Shown here piece after piece: positions 10,827-22,869 of a stretch of DNA of 64,000 bases (positions are counted from its first letter, which is position 1; each line of letters starts with the position of its first letter). The translations under genes and the position numbers were made by a program. This stretch comes from Delphinapterus leucas (Eukaryota; Chordata; Mammalia; Artiodactyla; Monodontidae), in NCBI RefSeq assembly GCF_002288925.2, contig NW_022098004.1:6591759-6655758 (forward strand), written 5' to 3'. The notes under the pieces are model-generated. The model was not told the DNA's origin and searched no databases. It was given only the letters and a program-made list of their open reading frames with translations.

Positions 10827-10944
10827 CCTGGTGTCAGATTTTGGATCTCCAAATCGCTGCTTAAGAATAGATTCTTGGATTAAGTCTTCATTTCCTACCT
10901 CCTTGCACAAACCATGAAGGGAGAAATAGAAGGGAAAGAGGAAA

Positions 10945-11049
10945 GAGTTATGGGGATATATGTATAACTGATTCACTTTGTTATAAAGCAGAAACTAACA
11001 CACCATTGTAAAGCAATTATACTCCAATAAAGATGTTAAAAAAAAAAAG
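10945..11049 (+). mobile_element. LINE-1 3' tail
   Basis: It is a short 5'-truncated copy of the LINE-1 3' end: 'ctgattcactttgttataaa', 'gtaaagcaattatactccaa', AATAAA, then A10. The same end is seen at 46,065-46,330. Confidence 0.85.
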
Positions 11050-11539
11050 ATAAGTTTGAGATTTGGTTCCTTGGGTCCTTCTTTCGATCAGTACAGTACA
11101 AGTCATTCTGGAGCCATAGAGCTAAGCTTGCTTAGATGGGAAATGTCTTGTTTGAATTTCTCAGAAGCCAAAAATGTACTTACTTCCATTCCATACACTC
11201 GGTATCTGCTTCACGTGGGCTAAAACACACACTGATACGGGAACGGCAGAATGCTAACAGGCTTGAAAATGTGTGAAAAACACCAACTGGGCTACATCCC
11301 TACAGCCCAAGCCTCTGAGGAGATGGTGGCCGTCACAGAGGAGGTATTTGCTGTTCACGGCGTGCGTTTTGGGAATTAGCTTTTGCCCTTTGTGACATAA
11401 GGGTGTTATGCCTGTGTGACCACATGGTAATGTTGATGTTGACACAAATCACAAATAGACCTTTCTCTTGCCTCTCAGGATTCTTTTGAAGGTTAAATTA
11501 GACAAGGCATATAAAGTGCCACTCAACATGCTTAAGCCA

Positions 11540-11753
11540 TTTTTTTTTTTTTTTTTTTTTTGGTGTACGCAGGCCTCTCACTGCTGTGGCCTCTCCCGCT
11601 GCGGAGCACAGGCTCCGGACGCGCAGACTCAGCGGCCACGGCTCACGGGCCCAGCCGCTCTGCGGCACGTGGGATCCTCCCGGACCGGGGCACGAACCCG
11701 CGTCCCCCGCATCGGCAGGAGGGCGCTCAACCACTGCGCCACCAGGGAAGCCC
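11540..11753 (-). mobile_element. CHR-type SINE, short form, with target-site duplication
   Basis: On the minus strand it has the canonical head GGGCTTCCCTGGTGGC, a ~200 bp body and a poly(A) tail (T run 11540-11560). It is flanked by TTAAGCCATT (from 11530) and CTAAGCCATT (11753-11762). Confidence 0.92.
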
Positions 11754-12389
11754 TAAGCCATTATTGTTATCAGTATTGTTATTATGCATTCCTTATGAGG
11801 GTTTTCTTCCTCAGGGTATTCTGTTTAGAGGGTGCTGATGTGACCTTTCTGGAATGCCTTTGTGGTGTGTCCTCAGAGTCTGTAACGAGCATGTTTAAAT
11901 ATATTCAGTGTTTGTAAAGTTGTGGTCTCCGAGGAGAGATCGAAGTCTAGGAAACAGCTAAAAAGCTGATGATTCATGAGGATGTTCAAGCTAATGATGC
12001 CATTTGCAATTAAAAAATAAAGCATAACTCTCAAGTGACAGACTGGTTTTCTTACTGGGAAGAATTTCGGTTCTCTGAAGGCCACTTCCAGTGAGGAATG
12101 TTCTGAACGATGGCAGCATTGTCTGGCCACCCCGGTGACTGCTGTGGCACACGTTCAGGTTGCACTGTTGCATGGGAACCAAAGTGGAAAGAAGACCCAG
12201 AGTCTTTACCCATTCCATGATTCCAGCTATAGAAAGGACAGTATTCACACATCTTAAGAAGGACAGATGGCTGTGGAAAGTCATGTTAGAGTTGTCCTGA
12301 GAGTATTTGTAGGAGGAGGATGCTGGAGAAATAGGCCCTGGCACCTGCCACCTGGCTGTTTTGGGAAAAGCGCTCAACTTGATACCAGA

Positions 12390-12590
12390 AGACCTGTAAC
12401 CATGAATATCTTGTGTGGCCTTAACCAAGTAGCTGAAAGCCTCTGTAGGGCCTCATTTGCCTCCTTTGGGAAATAGGAATGACTGTATTTGCCCTTTCTA
12501 CACAGGGTTTGTTGTGAGCGTAAAATAAGACGCAGCGAAAGTACTTCTAATATATAAATTGCAATGTGAATATGAGGTGGTGGTAGTGAT
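12390..12590 (+). repeat. MIR remnant
   Basis: It has MIR order: 'tgtggccttaaccaagtagc', 'gcctcatttgcctcctttgg', 'cagggtttgttgtgag' and a degenerate A-rich end. Confidence 0.55.
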
Positions 12591-12599
12591 TGTTTTTAG

Positions 12600-12999
12600 T
12601 AAAGTAACTGTAGAGTCTTTTATACCATGAGATGCTTTTGCTTTTTAGTCTGAAGTGAAGTTGTCTGAGTACCTACAGCATATGTAACACTCCAGGTGCT
12701 CAAGGGCAGGTTTCTCTGCCCTTTACAGACTTACAGTCCAGTAATGGCATGGTGTGTCCATACGCAAAGGTGACTGAGAAACCAGGTAAGTACAGGAAAA
12801 CATTGATCCGTTGTTACTGAGAGGTCTCACAGACTTTCAAAACATGTTTTTAATGAAGTCCTTCAAAAGAATGATAGACATTTCTCAGTTTTCTTAAATT
12901 AGGTATACTGAGCACGGGGAGGGGGGTGTGTTTCTTGTTTTGTTCTTGTTTTACACAATCAAGGTGTCTAAATGAAATTCAGGATTGATAAGTGGGCTT
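12600..12999. other. Intergenic DNA, nothing recognised
   Basis: It shows mixed-composition unique sequence. I see no gene, repeat family or regulatory signature that can be supported. Confidence 0.5.
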
Positions 13000-13118
13000 T
13001 ATTGTCATCCAGGTATGAGACATTTGGCCTTTCTGCAACATTTGACACAGTTGTCCGCCCTCTCCTTGAAACACAGTTCCTTTACTTTTCATGCACTTGA
13101 ACTCTTTTGGCCTTTCTC
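13000..13118 (+). repeat. L2 fragment, left half of a split copy
   Basis: It encodes degenerate L2 ORF2-type sequence ('tgcaacatttgacacagttg'). It is interrupted at about 13,119 by a younger repeat and resumes near 14,130. Confidence 0.5.
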
Positions 13119-14128
13119 CTTGTGTTAATTATTTATTGCTCCATAACAAGTCACCTCAAGACATATCTTAAAATAACAAACATTACCTTATAGTTTCTGT
13201 GGGTCAGGTATTTGCGTGTGGCCTACCTGGGTAAGCTTTTGCTCATGGTCTCATGAGGGTCATCTCATGATGTCAACTGGTGCTGCAGTCATCAGAAAGC
13301 TTGACTGAAGCTAGAGGATCCACTTCCAGGATCATCCCCGTGACTGTGGGCAGGAGACCTCAGTTCCTCACCACGTGAGCATCTCTGTTGGACTGCTTGA
13401 ATGTCCTCATGACACAGCAGCTGTCTTCCCCCAGAGCAGGTGATTCAAGAATGCAAGGTGGAAGCTGCAGTGTCTTTCATGACTTACCCTCAGAAGTCAC
13501 ACACTGCACTCCACAATATACACAGTTCCCACAGGTCAATCCTCTTCAGTGTGGGAGGGAGCTACCCAAAGGTATGAGTACCAGAAGGAAGGGGAGTGTT
13601 GGGGGCCATCTTGGAGGCTGGCCTGTACCCTCTGACTCATCCTTCCTTTTCCAGGAAAGGTAGCTCATATACAGCTACACAGTTTTCTCAGCCTGCTTCC
13701 ACTCAGTAGAATTTGGGGTGTCCAAAGGCCTCTTTGCCTTTTGTACCATATCCCTGTCAGTCCTAATTATTCTGAACACTATGTGTCTCCTCTGAGTCTT
13801 CACTGCAGTTCACTCCATTAGGCAAAAGCCACACCCACAAATTTCTTTGAGATACATTCTTCTCTACTTGGGGTTTCTGCTCAGACTGCTGAGGGACAAG
13901 TGCCCTTAAGCTTCCTAGAAGCCTTGCTGTTTGAACAGCCCTCTGAGGCACCCCCTTAGGTCTCTCCTGGGTCTTAATAGATTTTAGCTACAACCTTGGT
14001 CGTGCACTGTCATTTCCATAATATATGGGCTACACAGGTTAGCCCTACTCCACATGGGAGGAGACTCAAGGACATGAATACCAGGAGGTGGGGATTATTG
14101 GAGGCCATGTGGGAGTCTGCTACCACAT
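13119..14128 (+). repeat. Two partial copies of one dispersed repeat (family not named)
   Basis: The block starts 'attatttattgctccataa' and runs through 'ggtcaggtatttgcg' and 'cttgactgaagctagaggat' to an end with 'gggggccatcttggaggctg' (~13,600). A second copy of only the end segment ('accaggaggtggggattatt', 'ggaggccatgtgggag') lies at about 14,015-14,128. This is a known kind of mammalian interspersed repeat, but I cannot assign the family safely. Confidence 0.5.
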
Positions 14129-14129
14129 T

Positions 14130-15167
14130 TCTGCATCTCACCAGTTTTCCCATCTCCTCCACACCAGTTTTACATGGTAGATTTCTTCAGTGCTCAGTGC
14201 TAGGCCCTCTGCTAACACCAAAGTTTCTCCCTAAGTGATCTAGTTCAAGCCCCTGGTGTTAATCTCTATTCTGAATACATACTACTACGTTTATAGTCCC
14301 GGCCCAGACCATTCTTTTCAGCTCCAGACCCACCCAGCCAGCCACCTCTGCATCTCCGCCTGGATATTTCACAAGCACCTTTCAGTCAACATATCCAAAA
14401 TGGAATTCACAATCCCTCCAAAGTCTTACAGGGTTCCTTTCCTTAACAGATGTCACCAGGGTTGAATTTCTCATGCCAGAAATCTGGGATAATCTTTGAC
14501 ACCTGCCTCCTGTTAACTTGACACACCTAATCCACCTTTAGCCCTTGATCTTACCTTCTACTCACGCCCAGTGTACAGGTGTTACTTCTCTCCCCTTAGG
14601 CTCCAACAATAGCCTCTTTTCTCTTCCATCTGCATCCACTTCTGCATCCCTCCATCCCTGGATCCATTCTCCACATACCAAGCAGAGTGGTCCTATAAAG
14701 ATGTAAATCTATGTCACTTCCCTGCTCAAAGCTCTCTAGGTTTAGGTTGAGAGTCCTCACTGTAACCTGAGACTCTGCCTGATCTGAGCCCCACCTACTG
14801 CTCCCTGCTCATCTCACACTATGTTACCTTCTCTGCCCAGCTACACTGGCGTCTTGCAGGTTCCTAAGTTCCAAGCTTCTCACACCTCCTGCCCCACTTA
14901 TTGACCTTATCATGTTTATTTCATATGTCAGCTTAATTTTCTTCCAGAGGCATTCTATGATCCTAACAATTTAGGCTTGGTCCTCCTGCTACAAGCCCTC
15001 ATAACACCCTGCTTTTATAGCCTTTATCACAACCGTAATAGTTTGAGTAATCATTTGTGGAATGCCTGTAAACTCCACGAGGGCAGGAACTTCATATTGC
15101 TTGCTATTGTACCCCTCGTGCCTAGTACAATACAGGAATTCAGTAAGTATTTGTTGAATTAATGCTA
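14130..15167 (+). repeat. L2 element, right half
   Basis: It has L2 ORF2-derived motifs ('catatccaaaatggaattca') and then the typical L2 3' end: 'aaactccacgagggcaggaa', 'gcctagtacaatacagg', 'gtaagtatttgttgaattaa'. There is no coding capacity. Confidence 0.7.
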
Positions 15168-16089
15168 TTTTTCTTTCTAAGGGTGACTATCCCTTTCTGT
15201 CGCGTATATAACTTACTGTTACTAATCTCTTGAAGACTGGGAAAATATCCAACCTATTAGAATTGTGTGTTGACTAAGTCAAGACTAGATGAAGTCTAAT
15301 AAATAAGTAATGTTATTCTCCATATGATATGGTGGCACTCCCTCCATATCTGAGCCGAAACTGACCACTTTAAAGAACTCAATCTATTATCTGAAAGGCA
15401 ACTGCTTTCCTTTCTAAGGTCAGGAGATACTGCAGTTGAGGAATTCCATTATTCTACGGTTCCCAACTTTCCTCCCCTTTCCTCAACCATGGGTGGAATC
15501 CCTAAACTTGCACAGAGCCATGAAATGATGGCCACACTGTGGGTATGGAGGCTCTCCTAGACGCCTGGGCATAAGCCACCCAGTACTGCCACCCCAACCT
15601 CTGCTTCCAAAGAGTAGGTGGGCAGTTATCGTAAGCCTTTTGGAGGATCACACCATGTGACAAAGACTCCTGTCATGGAACCCAAAGGTAATGCCAAAGC
15701 TGCCCATGTCTGCAAAAAGGAAGAGGGGCCTAGTACGCCTGTTCAAGCCCCTGATGTCCTTCGTGCTGCTCCTGTCATGGGTGGCAGAGGTGCCCTGTTA
15801 CGAATTGTAGCAGTTACCTGAGGGCCAAATGACCAATTCTGACACCAATTTACCTAGGCTATAGTATTTCTCAAGCCTACAGAGTAGGCCCAGGGATTCT
15901 TTTCAAGAGGTTTAATTTTCCTAAATCACTTAACATGGTGACTGTAAGAAAGCCAGTATTGCTTTGTCATAGATTTAATTGGTTTACTAACAATTCTTGG
16001 GGCAACTTCTACCTTGTATTCCTTCCAGATCTCCAGCAGTTCTCCTAGCCTTACAGACACGTTAGAAGAAATAGCCTGCAGAATTCTAC
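15168..16089. other. Intergenic DNA, nothing recognised
   Basis: No repeat family or credible exon is visible. Short open frames are at chance level. Confidence 0.5.
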
Positions 16090-16299
16090 CCCCCTCCTCG
16101 CACCCACCCTCAACCCAGCTGTGCACCCTGGAGCTAATGGCCCCCCTGTTAGCCGGCAGTGGCAGCTCACACCAGCAGTTCGTGGCTTATTAAAACTGCC
16201 GCTGTTTGCTAGCATCCCTTGCGGTGGCAGATGACACTCCACTCCCCTTTTCGAAGCCAGAAACCCATTCCCAGCCCTTCGGTAGGGCTGACCTCCACT

Positions 16300-16375
16300 T
16301 GCAAGGCCTGACCAATCAGAAGGCTGTCATCCTTCTGACCGCAGTCATTGGGCCAAAGTGAGCCAATGAGCGTCC
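16300..16375. promoter_or_regulatory. CCAAT-box cluster, possible promoter or enhancer
   Basis: Three NF-Y-type pentamers lie within 56 bp: CCAAT at 16312-16316, ATTGG (reverse) at 16347-16351 and CCAAT at 16363-16367. The first and third have typical contexts (GACCAATCAGA, AGCCAATGAG). The surrounding sequence (16,090-16,600) is less AT-rich than its neighbours. No gene start is attached to it within this window, so a role is inference. Confidence 0.35.
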
Positions 16376-16969
16376 TCCTCTCAACTTTTCTCCGAAAGCT
16401 CTGGAGGGCAAGTATTTTTGCGGAGGTTGCTTCTGTGGGGTGGGTAGGCTTTGGGGCTACCGTGGACTGGCCTACCCCGAAGGAGAGACTGAATTCCGAT
16501 AATGTTTGGGCTCCTAGCTCCCAGCTGTGAATTAAGTACAGCCGGACCAAGAAATGGAGAGAGAGGAGTTCCTTGAAGAAGTCACTGCGGCTCTGCCACC
16601 CACCCGTGCCCAAGGCTAACTTCATCCTGGATCATGCTGTCATGTGAGTCTCGGTATATTTTATTTTCTGCTTAGTCTTTTGAGTTGGGTTTTTCTCCAT
16701 GAATTGGAAAAGGTCTTGGCTTATAGTCTCCACAGCCCACTCCTGGGCACAGGTGAACATACTCTGTGGTTTCCAAAGACACTCCATTCTCCTGTGTGCC
16801 CTCTTCCTTAAAAAGGGGGCCTCTTTTAGCTCCTGGGGAACTGAACATTTGCTGGAGTTCTTCCAGAACGGACTAATTTCCTTTTCTAGAGTCGTGTACG
16901 TTTGGGCTGGGCCCGTGTTGAAGCAGTCTTGTTCAACCTCTCTTGTTCTAAGAAAATTATTTGACAAAG

Positions 16970-17092
16970 TAGTTTGTTCCTCGGAATTTTGGCGTCCTGT
17001 GAGCGCAGGGACCATGCCTGTTTTGTTGAGTTCTTTATTTAGAGAACATGTTCCTTCATCGATCCAATAAATGCTTGTTGATTGGCTGAATG
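16970..17092 (+). repeat. L2 3' end remnant
   Basis: It has 'gagcgcagggaccatgcctg' and 'gatccaataaatgcttgttg' in order, the typical L2 3' terminus. Confidence 0.6.
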
Positions 17093-17219
17093 CATTTATC
17101 AGCCAGGTGACCTCACCTGAGATTACGACTCTGATATCCCAGTTATTCCTTCCTTTAAACCTGTAGCTCCCACCCCTACCTGAAAAAGAGAACACTGGAG
17201 GCCCAAGTTTAAAAATACA

Positions 17220-17455
17220 GTATTTAAAAAGACAGTATTCCATACAGTATTATTAACCACAGTCATCATGCTGTATATTAAATAAAAGTCTCTAGATTTA
17301 TTTCTGAGGCTCTCGTGACAAAAAAAGCTAACTATGCGAGGAGAAATGTTAATTAGCTTGACTGTAGTAATCATTTCACTTTGTCTATGTATATCAAGTC
17401 ATCATGTTTTGCACCTTAAATATATACAATTTTGATTAAAAAAAAGAAAAGAAAA
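17220..17455 (+). mobile_element. Old LINE-1 3' end
   Basis: It has the L1M-type 3' UTR end, with 'tatcaagtcatcatgttttg' and 'caccttaaatatatacaatt', followed by an A-rich tail. Confidence 0.65.
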
Positions 17456-18769
17456 TACAGGTTCTAGAGGAGTGATGTCATGCAGAATAGGAGAGCGGGA
17501 AGCTCTAGGGTCAGTCCTTTGCCAAAACAACCACTAAACTGGGAGGAAATTGAACCAACAATTGCAGAACCCTTATGTATACTTTAACACACACACACAA
17601 GAAAATATATATATGCGTAAATATATGCAAAGTCTGAACTCTTCCCCTGGCGATTCTGGTTCAGGTCTGTGTGTTGGGAATCTGCACTCCAGGTGTTTCT
17701 TATCGTCCAACAAAGAGGTGGAAAATGCTGCCAGATAACAAACACGTGCTCCCTTTGCAAGACGCTAAGTGAGCGGCTCCTGAATTCTCATTGCTCTTCC
17801 CCTTCCAGTGCTTTGCTACAGCAAGTGCTCAGCACACCTTTGCTGAATGAATGGAGGGGGAGATGGGGCTCACCAAAGGACCTTAGACTCAGGTGGCCTC
17901 CTGCGTCCTCTTTTCAACAATAGGCCCAGTTGTTTGTTGACTGACAAGCACGCTACTTCTCAGTGCTGACTCCTCCAGGCCACCTGGAACCTGCTTCCCT
18001 TGGCCAAAAGGATCCTATTTAGCAACCCATCCGGTTGGGCCTGGTTACCTGATCTTTTGGGCACAAAGGAGCCATTTGCTATTGAAAATCTAACCAGAAA
18101 TGGAGTCAACCAGACCACAGCATCTCTAAGCTATGCAAATCCATACGACGTTACCCTTCTGTATTTTAGAACTCCATGCACACCAGGGAAGATACTTCTG
18201 CTATTGAACTCAAGTAATTATGACGGAGGCAAAATCTAGCTTACTACCAAGAAATCACATATAACAAAATGACCTGGGCAAGTGTCTTTCAGCCAACAGG
18301 GGTTGATCTGCAGTAATTTGCAATGTTTATTTTTAACAGTTGGTTGAAGCATGCAAGTAATTAAAAAATTCTTCATTACTAATATGTCGAATTTTAATCC
18401 TGGCAAATATTCTAGATGTATTATTTTTCTCCGGTCCTCCAGGGGAGCCTTATTACAGATCTAAAAGTAAAATACTTTCTTACCAATACATATTTTTAGA
18501 TTTTGTTATTAGAATGAGTTGCCATGCGCTCCTAACCACCTCTAGGAGCTAGTGTCCTGAATAGCTAGTATGAAATGCTGCCCAGCTTTGAAGAGAAATT
18601 ATTTGCTGTGTTGCTGGGGCAATTACAACACCCTCACTGAGTTGGGGTCATGCAACCTCTTCAGGGGATTTTTGCCTCTGGGCATGTTTATCACTGGGAT
18701 AATGATGGATGTAATCCATCACTCTCATTAACGAAATTATTCAAAGAAGGTCATTCTTACTAGTTAATT
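17456..18769. other. Intergenic DNA, nothing recognised
   Basis: A short CA run occurs near 17590. No gene or dated repeat is supported. Confidence 0.45.
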
Positions 18770-18962
18770 GCTACTATTTGTTGAGCTATGACTATGTGTA
18801 AGACTATATTTCTTAAGCTCATTTAATTCTCTCAATGCTTTAAAAGTGGGCACTTTTTATCATCTCCAGTGTACATGTGAGGAAATGGAGCTCTAGGGAG
18901 GTGGAGTATTCTTGCCCAAGTCACTTGGCTAGGAAGTGGCAAAGCTTAATCCAGACACCAAC
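18770..18962 (-). repeat. MIR-like ancient repeat, antisense
   Basis: It has 'tttaattctctcaatgcttt', 'gtgaggaaatggagctctag' and 'gcccaagtcacttggctagg' in the order of a MIR complement. Confidence 0.55.
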
Positions 18963-18964
18963 TC

Positions 18965-19935
18965 TTTTTTTTTTAATTGCAGTATAGTTGATTTACAATG
19001 TTGTGTTAATTTCTGCTGTACAGCAAAGTGATTGAGTTATACATTTATATACATTCTTTTTCATATTCTTTTCCATTATAGTTTATCACAGGATATTGAA
19101 TATAGTTCCCTGTGCTCTACAGTAGGATGTTGTTGTTTATCCATGCTGTATATTAATAGTTTGCATCTGCTAACCCCAAACTCCCACTCCATGCCTCCCC
19201 CAACTCCCCTTCCCCTTGGCAACCACAAGTTTCTCTGTCTGAGTCTGTTTCATAGATAAGTTCATTTGTGTCATGTTTTAGATATAAGTGATATCATATG
19301 GTATTTGTCTCTCTGACTTCACTCAGTATGATCCATGTTGCTGCCAATGGCATTATTTCATTCTTTTTCACAGCTGAGTAATATTCCACTGTGTATATGT
19401 ACCACATCTTTATCCATTCATCTGTCAATGGACAGATGCTTCCATGTCCTGGCTATTGTAAATAGTGCTGCAGTGAACATTGGGGTGCGTGTGGCTTTTT
19501 GAATTATGGTTTTCTCAGGGTATATGCCCGGTAGCGGGACTGCTGGATCATATGGTAATTCTATTTTTATTTTTTTAAGGAACCTCCATACTGTTCTCCA
19601 TAGTGGCTGTATCAGTTTACATTCCCACCAACAGTGCAAGAGGGTTCCCTTTTCTCTACACCCCCTCCAGCATCTATTGTTTGTAGATTTTTTTGATGAT
19701 GGCCATTCTGACCATGTGAGGTGATACCTCATGGTAATTTTGATTTGCATTTCTCTGATAATTAGTGATGCTGAGCACCTTTTCATGTGCCTCTTGGCCA
19801 TCTGTATGTCTTCTTTGGAGAAATGTCTATTTGGGTCTTCTGCCCATTTTTTTGATTGGGTTGTTTGTTTTTTGATGTTGAGCTGCATGAGCTGTTTGTA
19901 TATTTTGGAGATTAATGAGATGGTATTTTTTAAGT
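18965..19935 (-). mobile_element. LINE-1 3' part, antisense, with ORF2 remnant
   Basis: The plus strand is the complement of the LINE-1 3' UTR ('caatgttgtgttaatttctg'). Minus-strand frames at 19418-19888 read as the ORF2 C-terminal region (for example [17 protein letters not shown]) with frameshifts. It is 5'-truncated and defective. Confidence 0.85.
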
Positions 19936-19957
19936 TTCAGGTAGATGATACCATGCT

Positions 19958-20870
19958 AGAGAAAAAATGGTAACCTATGCCTCTTTGCTTTAAATTTTGA
20001 TATATTTAAACACTTACAATTGTTGTTGAAACTGCACAGTTCAGATTGGGACTCAAACTCACAATCTCTGAACCACACTCCTTTGCATGGCACTGGAACC
20101 CAGCCACACTTCAGGTGTGACTTGAACTCACAATCTCCCAGCAAAAACTGCACACCTGGTCACAGGACTTAATGAAGCTCAGGTTCTTTATCTCTCAGTG
20201 CAGAAGGAATTCAGCGAGAGGAAAAGTGATAGGCAAGTAGATTATTAATATAGGACGTTTGTGAGGGATACAAAAGGGCAGGTGAAAGGGCTCTGCCCCG
20301 AGAATTAAGTGGGCTACATTTTTATAATTAAAGGAAAGCGGGGAAGGAGAGAAGACCACCTTCTTCCTCATTCTTTGAGTAGATGTCAGGCTTACATCAC
20401 TAGCTCCTCCTTCACATCAGGCAGGAGAGTGTTTGACCCTGTGAGGCCAAATAGGACTGTCATGGCGCTATTCAAATCAGCAGAAGGGTGGTAACATACA
20501 CTAAAATATGTTAAATCATCTCAGGTCTCAGTATAACGAGGGTCTTCTGCTTCGGGATGTCACCTTTCCCTTATATTCCTGTCCTTGGTCCTAAGGATCA
20601 TTATCTTGCTGAAGTCGACCAGCAGGATGCAGGCCTCATTTTTTTCGCTTAATGACCTAGGGCATATCTTGTCCTTTTATTTAGGGTTTTATAGTTCAGC
20701 AAGCCTGCTTCTTTTCGCGGTGTTCTGATAGTTTTCCTGAGCTATCATTAGCTCACAGTGGTCTCCCCAAATTCCCTAAAGCTCCTTCTCTATCTATAAT
20801 CCTCCAGTGGGATTTCTAAAGCTACCTGTGTAACGATCATACTCTATCCCTATCACTGTGTCTTGGTTTT
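19958..20870. repeat. LTR-like or other dispersed repeat, unassigned
   Basis: It is a ~0.9 kb block with a different texture from its flanks. It contains two copies of ACTCACAATCTC (about 20,050 and 20,125) and the segment 'cagtgcagaaggaattcagc'. It resembles an old endogenous-retrovirus-type LTR remnant, but no clear TG..CA ends, primer site or coding domain was found. Confidence 0.3.
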
Positions 20871-20879
20871 AAAGCTGAA

Positions 20880-22860
20880 AGGGTCAAGCTCTTAATTCTG
20901 TATGCAGAATACTTCTTTTCAGTTTTAAAGTAACTATAGATAATTCATAAATGAATTTTCCTTATAAGAAGTTAAAACACTGCAGACGAGGCTGAAGAAC
21001 CCTTTTACCAATGTGTCCCAAATTATGTATATGTAGGTATTGTATAGCAAATTAGGCTGTAGTGTTCATTACTATTTCCATACTATTGTATTCTACCTCA
21101 CATTTTCTTCTGCTACTTGTGTTTCTCACTGAATTGTGCATCCTGATGATCTACTGGTAATAGTATATATTCCTTGTTTGCTGATGTAGGAGGTGTGCAG
21201 GTATATGAATATGGTGACTGTATGTCCCAGGTCTGACTGTATGCCCAGGACAGTTGTGATTTTATGCCTGTAGTCCCATCCGAATTTTTAATACTGCCCC
21301 TTTTCACTCTCAAATGTGTCCCATTTTGTTTAAGGAATTATATGGTCACTCTCTATATAAGATACTACAGTTATAATAGAAAGGATTACATATTTTCCCA
21401 TAATATCTTTATTACAAGTTGTAGTGAAGTGGTTTTGAGGGAAAAATAATCACTTTGAATGTGTACAGTAGAATCTAGTAGGAAATGCTAAATTCTGAGT
21501 ATGCAGCAATATTCTACCAACACTGAAATATCGTTATAAAATTACCTAGCTAAACAGAATTTTATGTATGTGTTTATTGGCAATCCTTTAATGTAACTGG
21601 CAGCAAAACAAATTTACTGGTGGAGGAGAAGGTAATCTCACATCCGAGAGTGTGAGAGCAGACACTGGCACTGTACTACACTGAATGCTGGTAACTAGAA
21701 AAAGTCATGATGTAAAACATATTTGAAGGAATGCCTCTACCATGCATGCAGAATAAAGCAAATAAAAATGGACAAAGCCATGTAGCAAACTGTAGTACGT
21801 TTGAATAAATTCCTCTGCCAGTAGCCATTGTGCATGTAAAAAAGTATTTCAGCCAATATTGGTACAAATTATGCAGGACAATGAATACACTTGAAAGAAT
21901 TCCAATACCAACCTTTTGATTGAAGTAAAATAAACTATTTCTCAGGATACCATGGTATTCACGCAACAAGAAAAACATTTCAATTCAAATAGAACTTGCT
22001 ATTTCAGTAAATACAGCAACCTAAGTCCAAAAGTATTTGTAAAATGCATTATAAATGTTTTACTTTTCATTTTTGCAAAATTTTAAAAGCCATCTGTGCT
22101 GCCTGAGCGCCGGTAATTCTCCTTATGATTGGCCATCACCGTGCTAGTAGTTGAGTCAATAATAGCCTCAAACGATGCATTGTCATTCTCAATATTATGG
22201 TTATTATTCTAGTAATCACATTGCTGCATCAAACTTGGGAAAGCCTGGGCCAGCCCCATGGCAACAGGTGCTCAGGTGGAGCTGCCAGCCTGTGGCTCCC
22301 CAGGTGTGGGAAAAGCTCCTGTTCTATGTGCACACCAGAACTTCCCTAACTCATGTCGCCACGCACCTCTGGTTGTGCTCCATCTGATTTCCCACCTCCC
22401 TGCCGGTCTCCCAACGTCATCAGCGTGACTCACCTGCCCTCAAGGGTGAAGTCTGAGTGCAGGGAGGTCCAACTCCTAGGGTGCCTTTCTGCTTCCCACC
22501 CTGGGCACGATGCTGGGCTGCAACTTGGCTTGAAGGAGGAGACTAGGAGTGTGAGTTTGGTGGCCCCCAGTGTAGATCTTGCCTTTGTGATACTGGACCA
22601 CAACATGTGTGACACTTTGTGATATGATGATGTTATGGAACCTGTCATATTTATGACCACCATAAGGTAGTCATACCTAATTCTTTTAACAGCTGCTTAG
22701 TATCAGTGGTTTCTTCTCACACCCATTGTCCAGAACTGAGACACACAGCGACTCCTAGACCAGCACTGGAAGGTAGTGAGGGAGATGGGGTCTGGGTGGG
22801 GCTTGGGTTGGGTTGGGTTGGCCACTCTGTTCGTCTGCCTCTGAAGTGGCTGCACAAGTT
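20880..22860. other. Intergenic DNA with degenerate internal repeats
   Basis: It is mostly unique AT-rich DNA. A motif close to TTTGAANNAATTCCTCT recurs at 21722, 21800 and 21890, giving a repetitive 100-codon minus-strand frame (21676-21978) that I do not regard as a gene. A short (GGGTT)n-like run lies at about 22,802-22,818. Confidence 0.4.
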
Positions 22861-22869
22861 TACCCTCCC

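Larger units (their letters stand above)
10375..12030 (+). other. SDR42E1: SDR42E1 3' UTR region (end not determined)
   Basis: The transcript must continue past the stop. The first AATAAA motifs lie in inserted repeats: the A-rich tail of the CHR SINE (~10,760-10,790) and the LINE-1 tail (~11,022). A further AATAAA in non-repeat sequence is at 12016-12021. Which one is used cannot be told from the DNA. Confidence 0.35.

Noticed and set aside
16632..17243. 203-codon minus-strand open frame
   Set aside because: It overlaps an L2 3' end on the other strand and runs to the edge of an old LINE-1 piece, with no recognisable domain. Probably chance.
22802..22818. Short GGGTT-type run resembling telomere repeats
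   Set aside because: Only three to four imperfect units, not the TTAGGG hexamer. Too short for an interstitial telomere tract.
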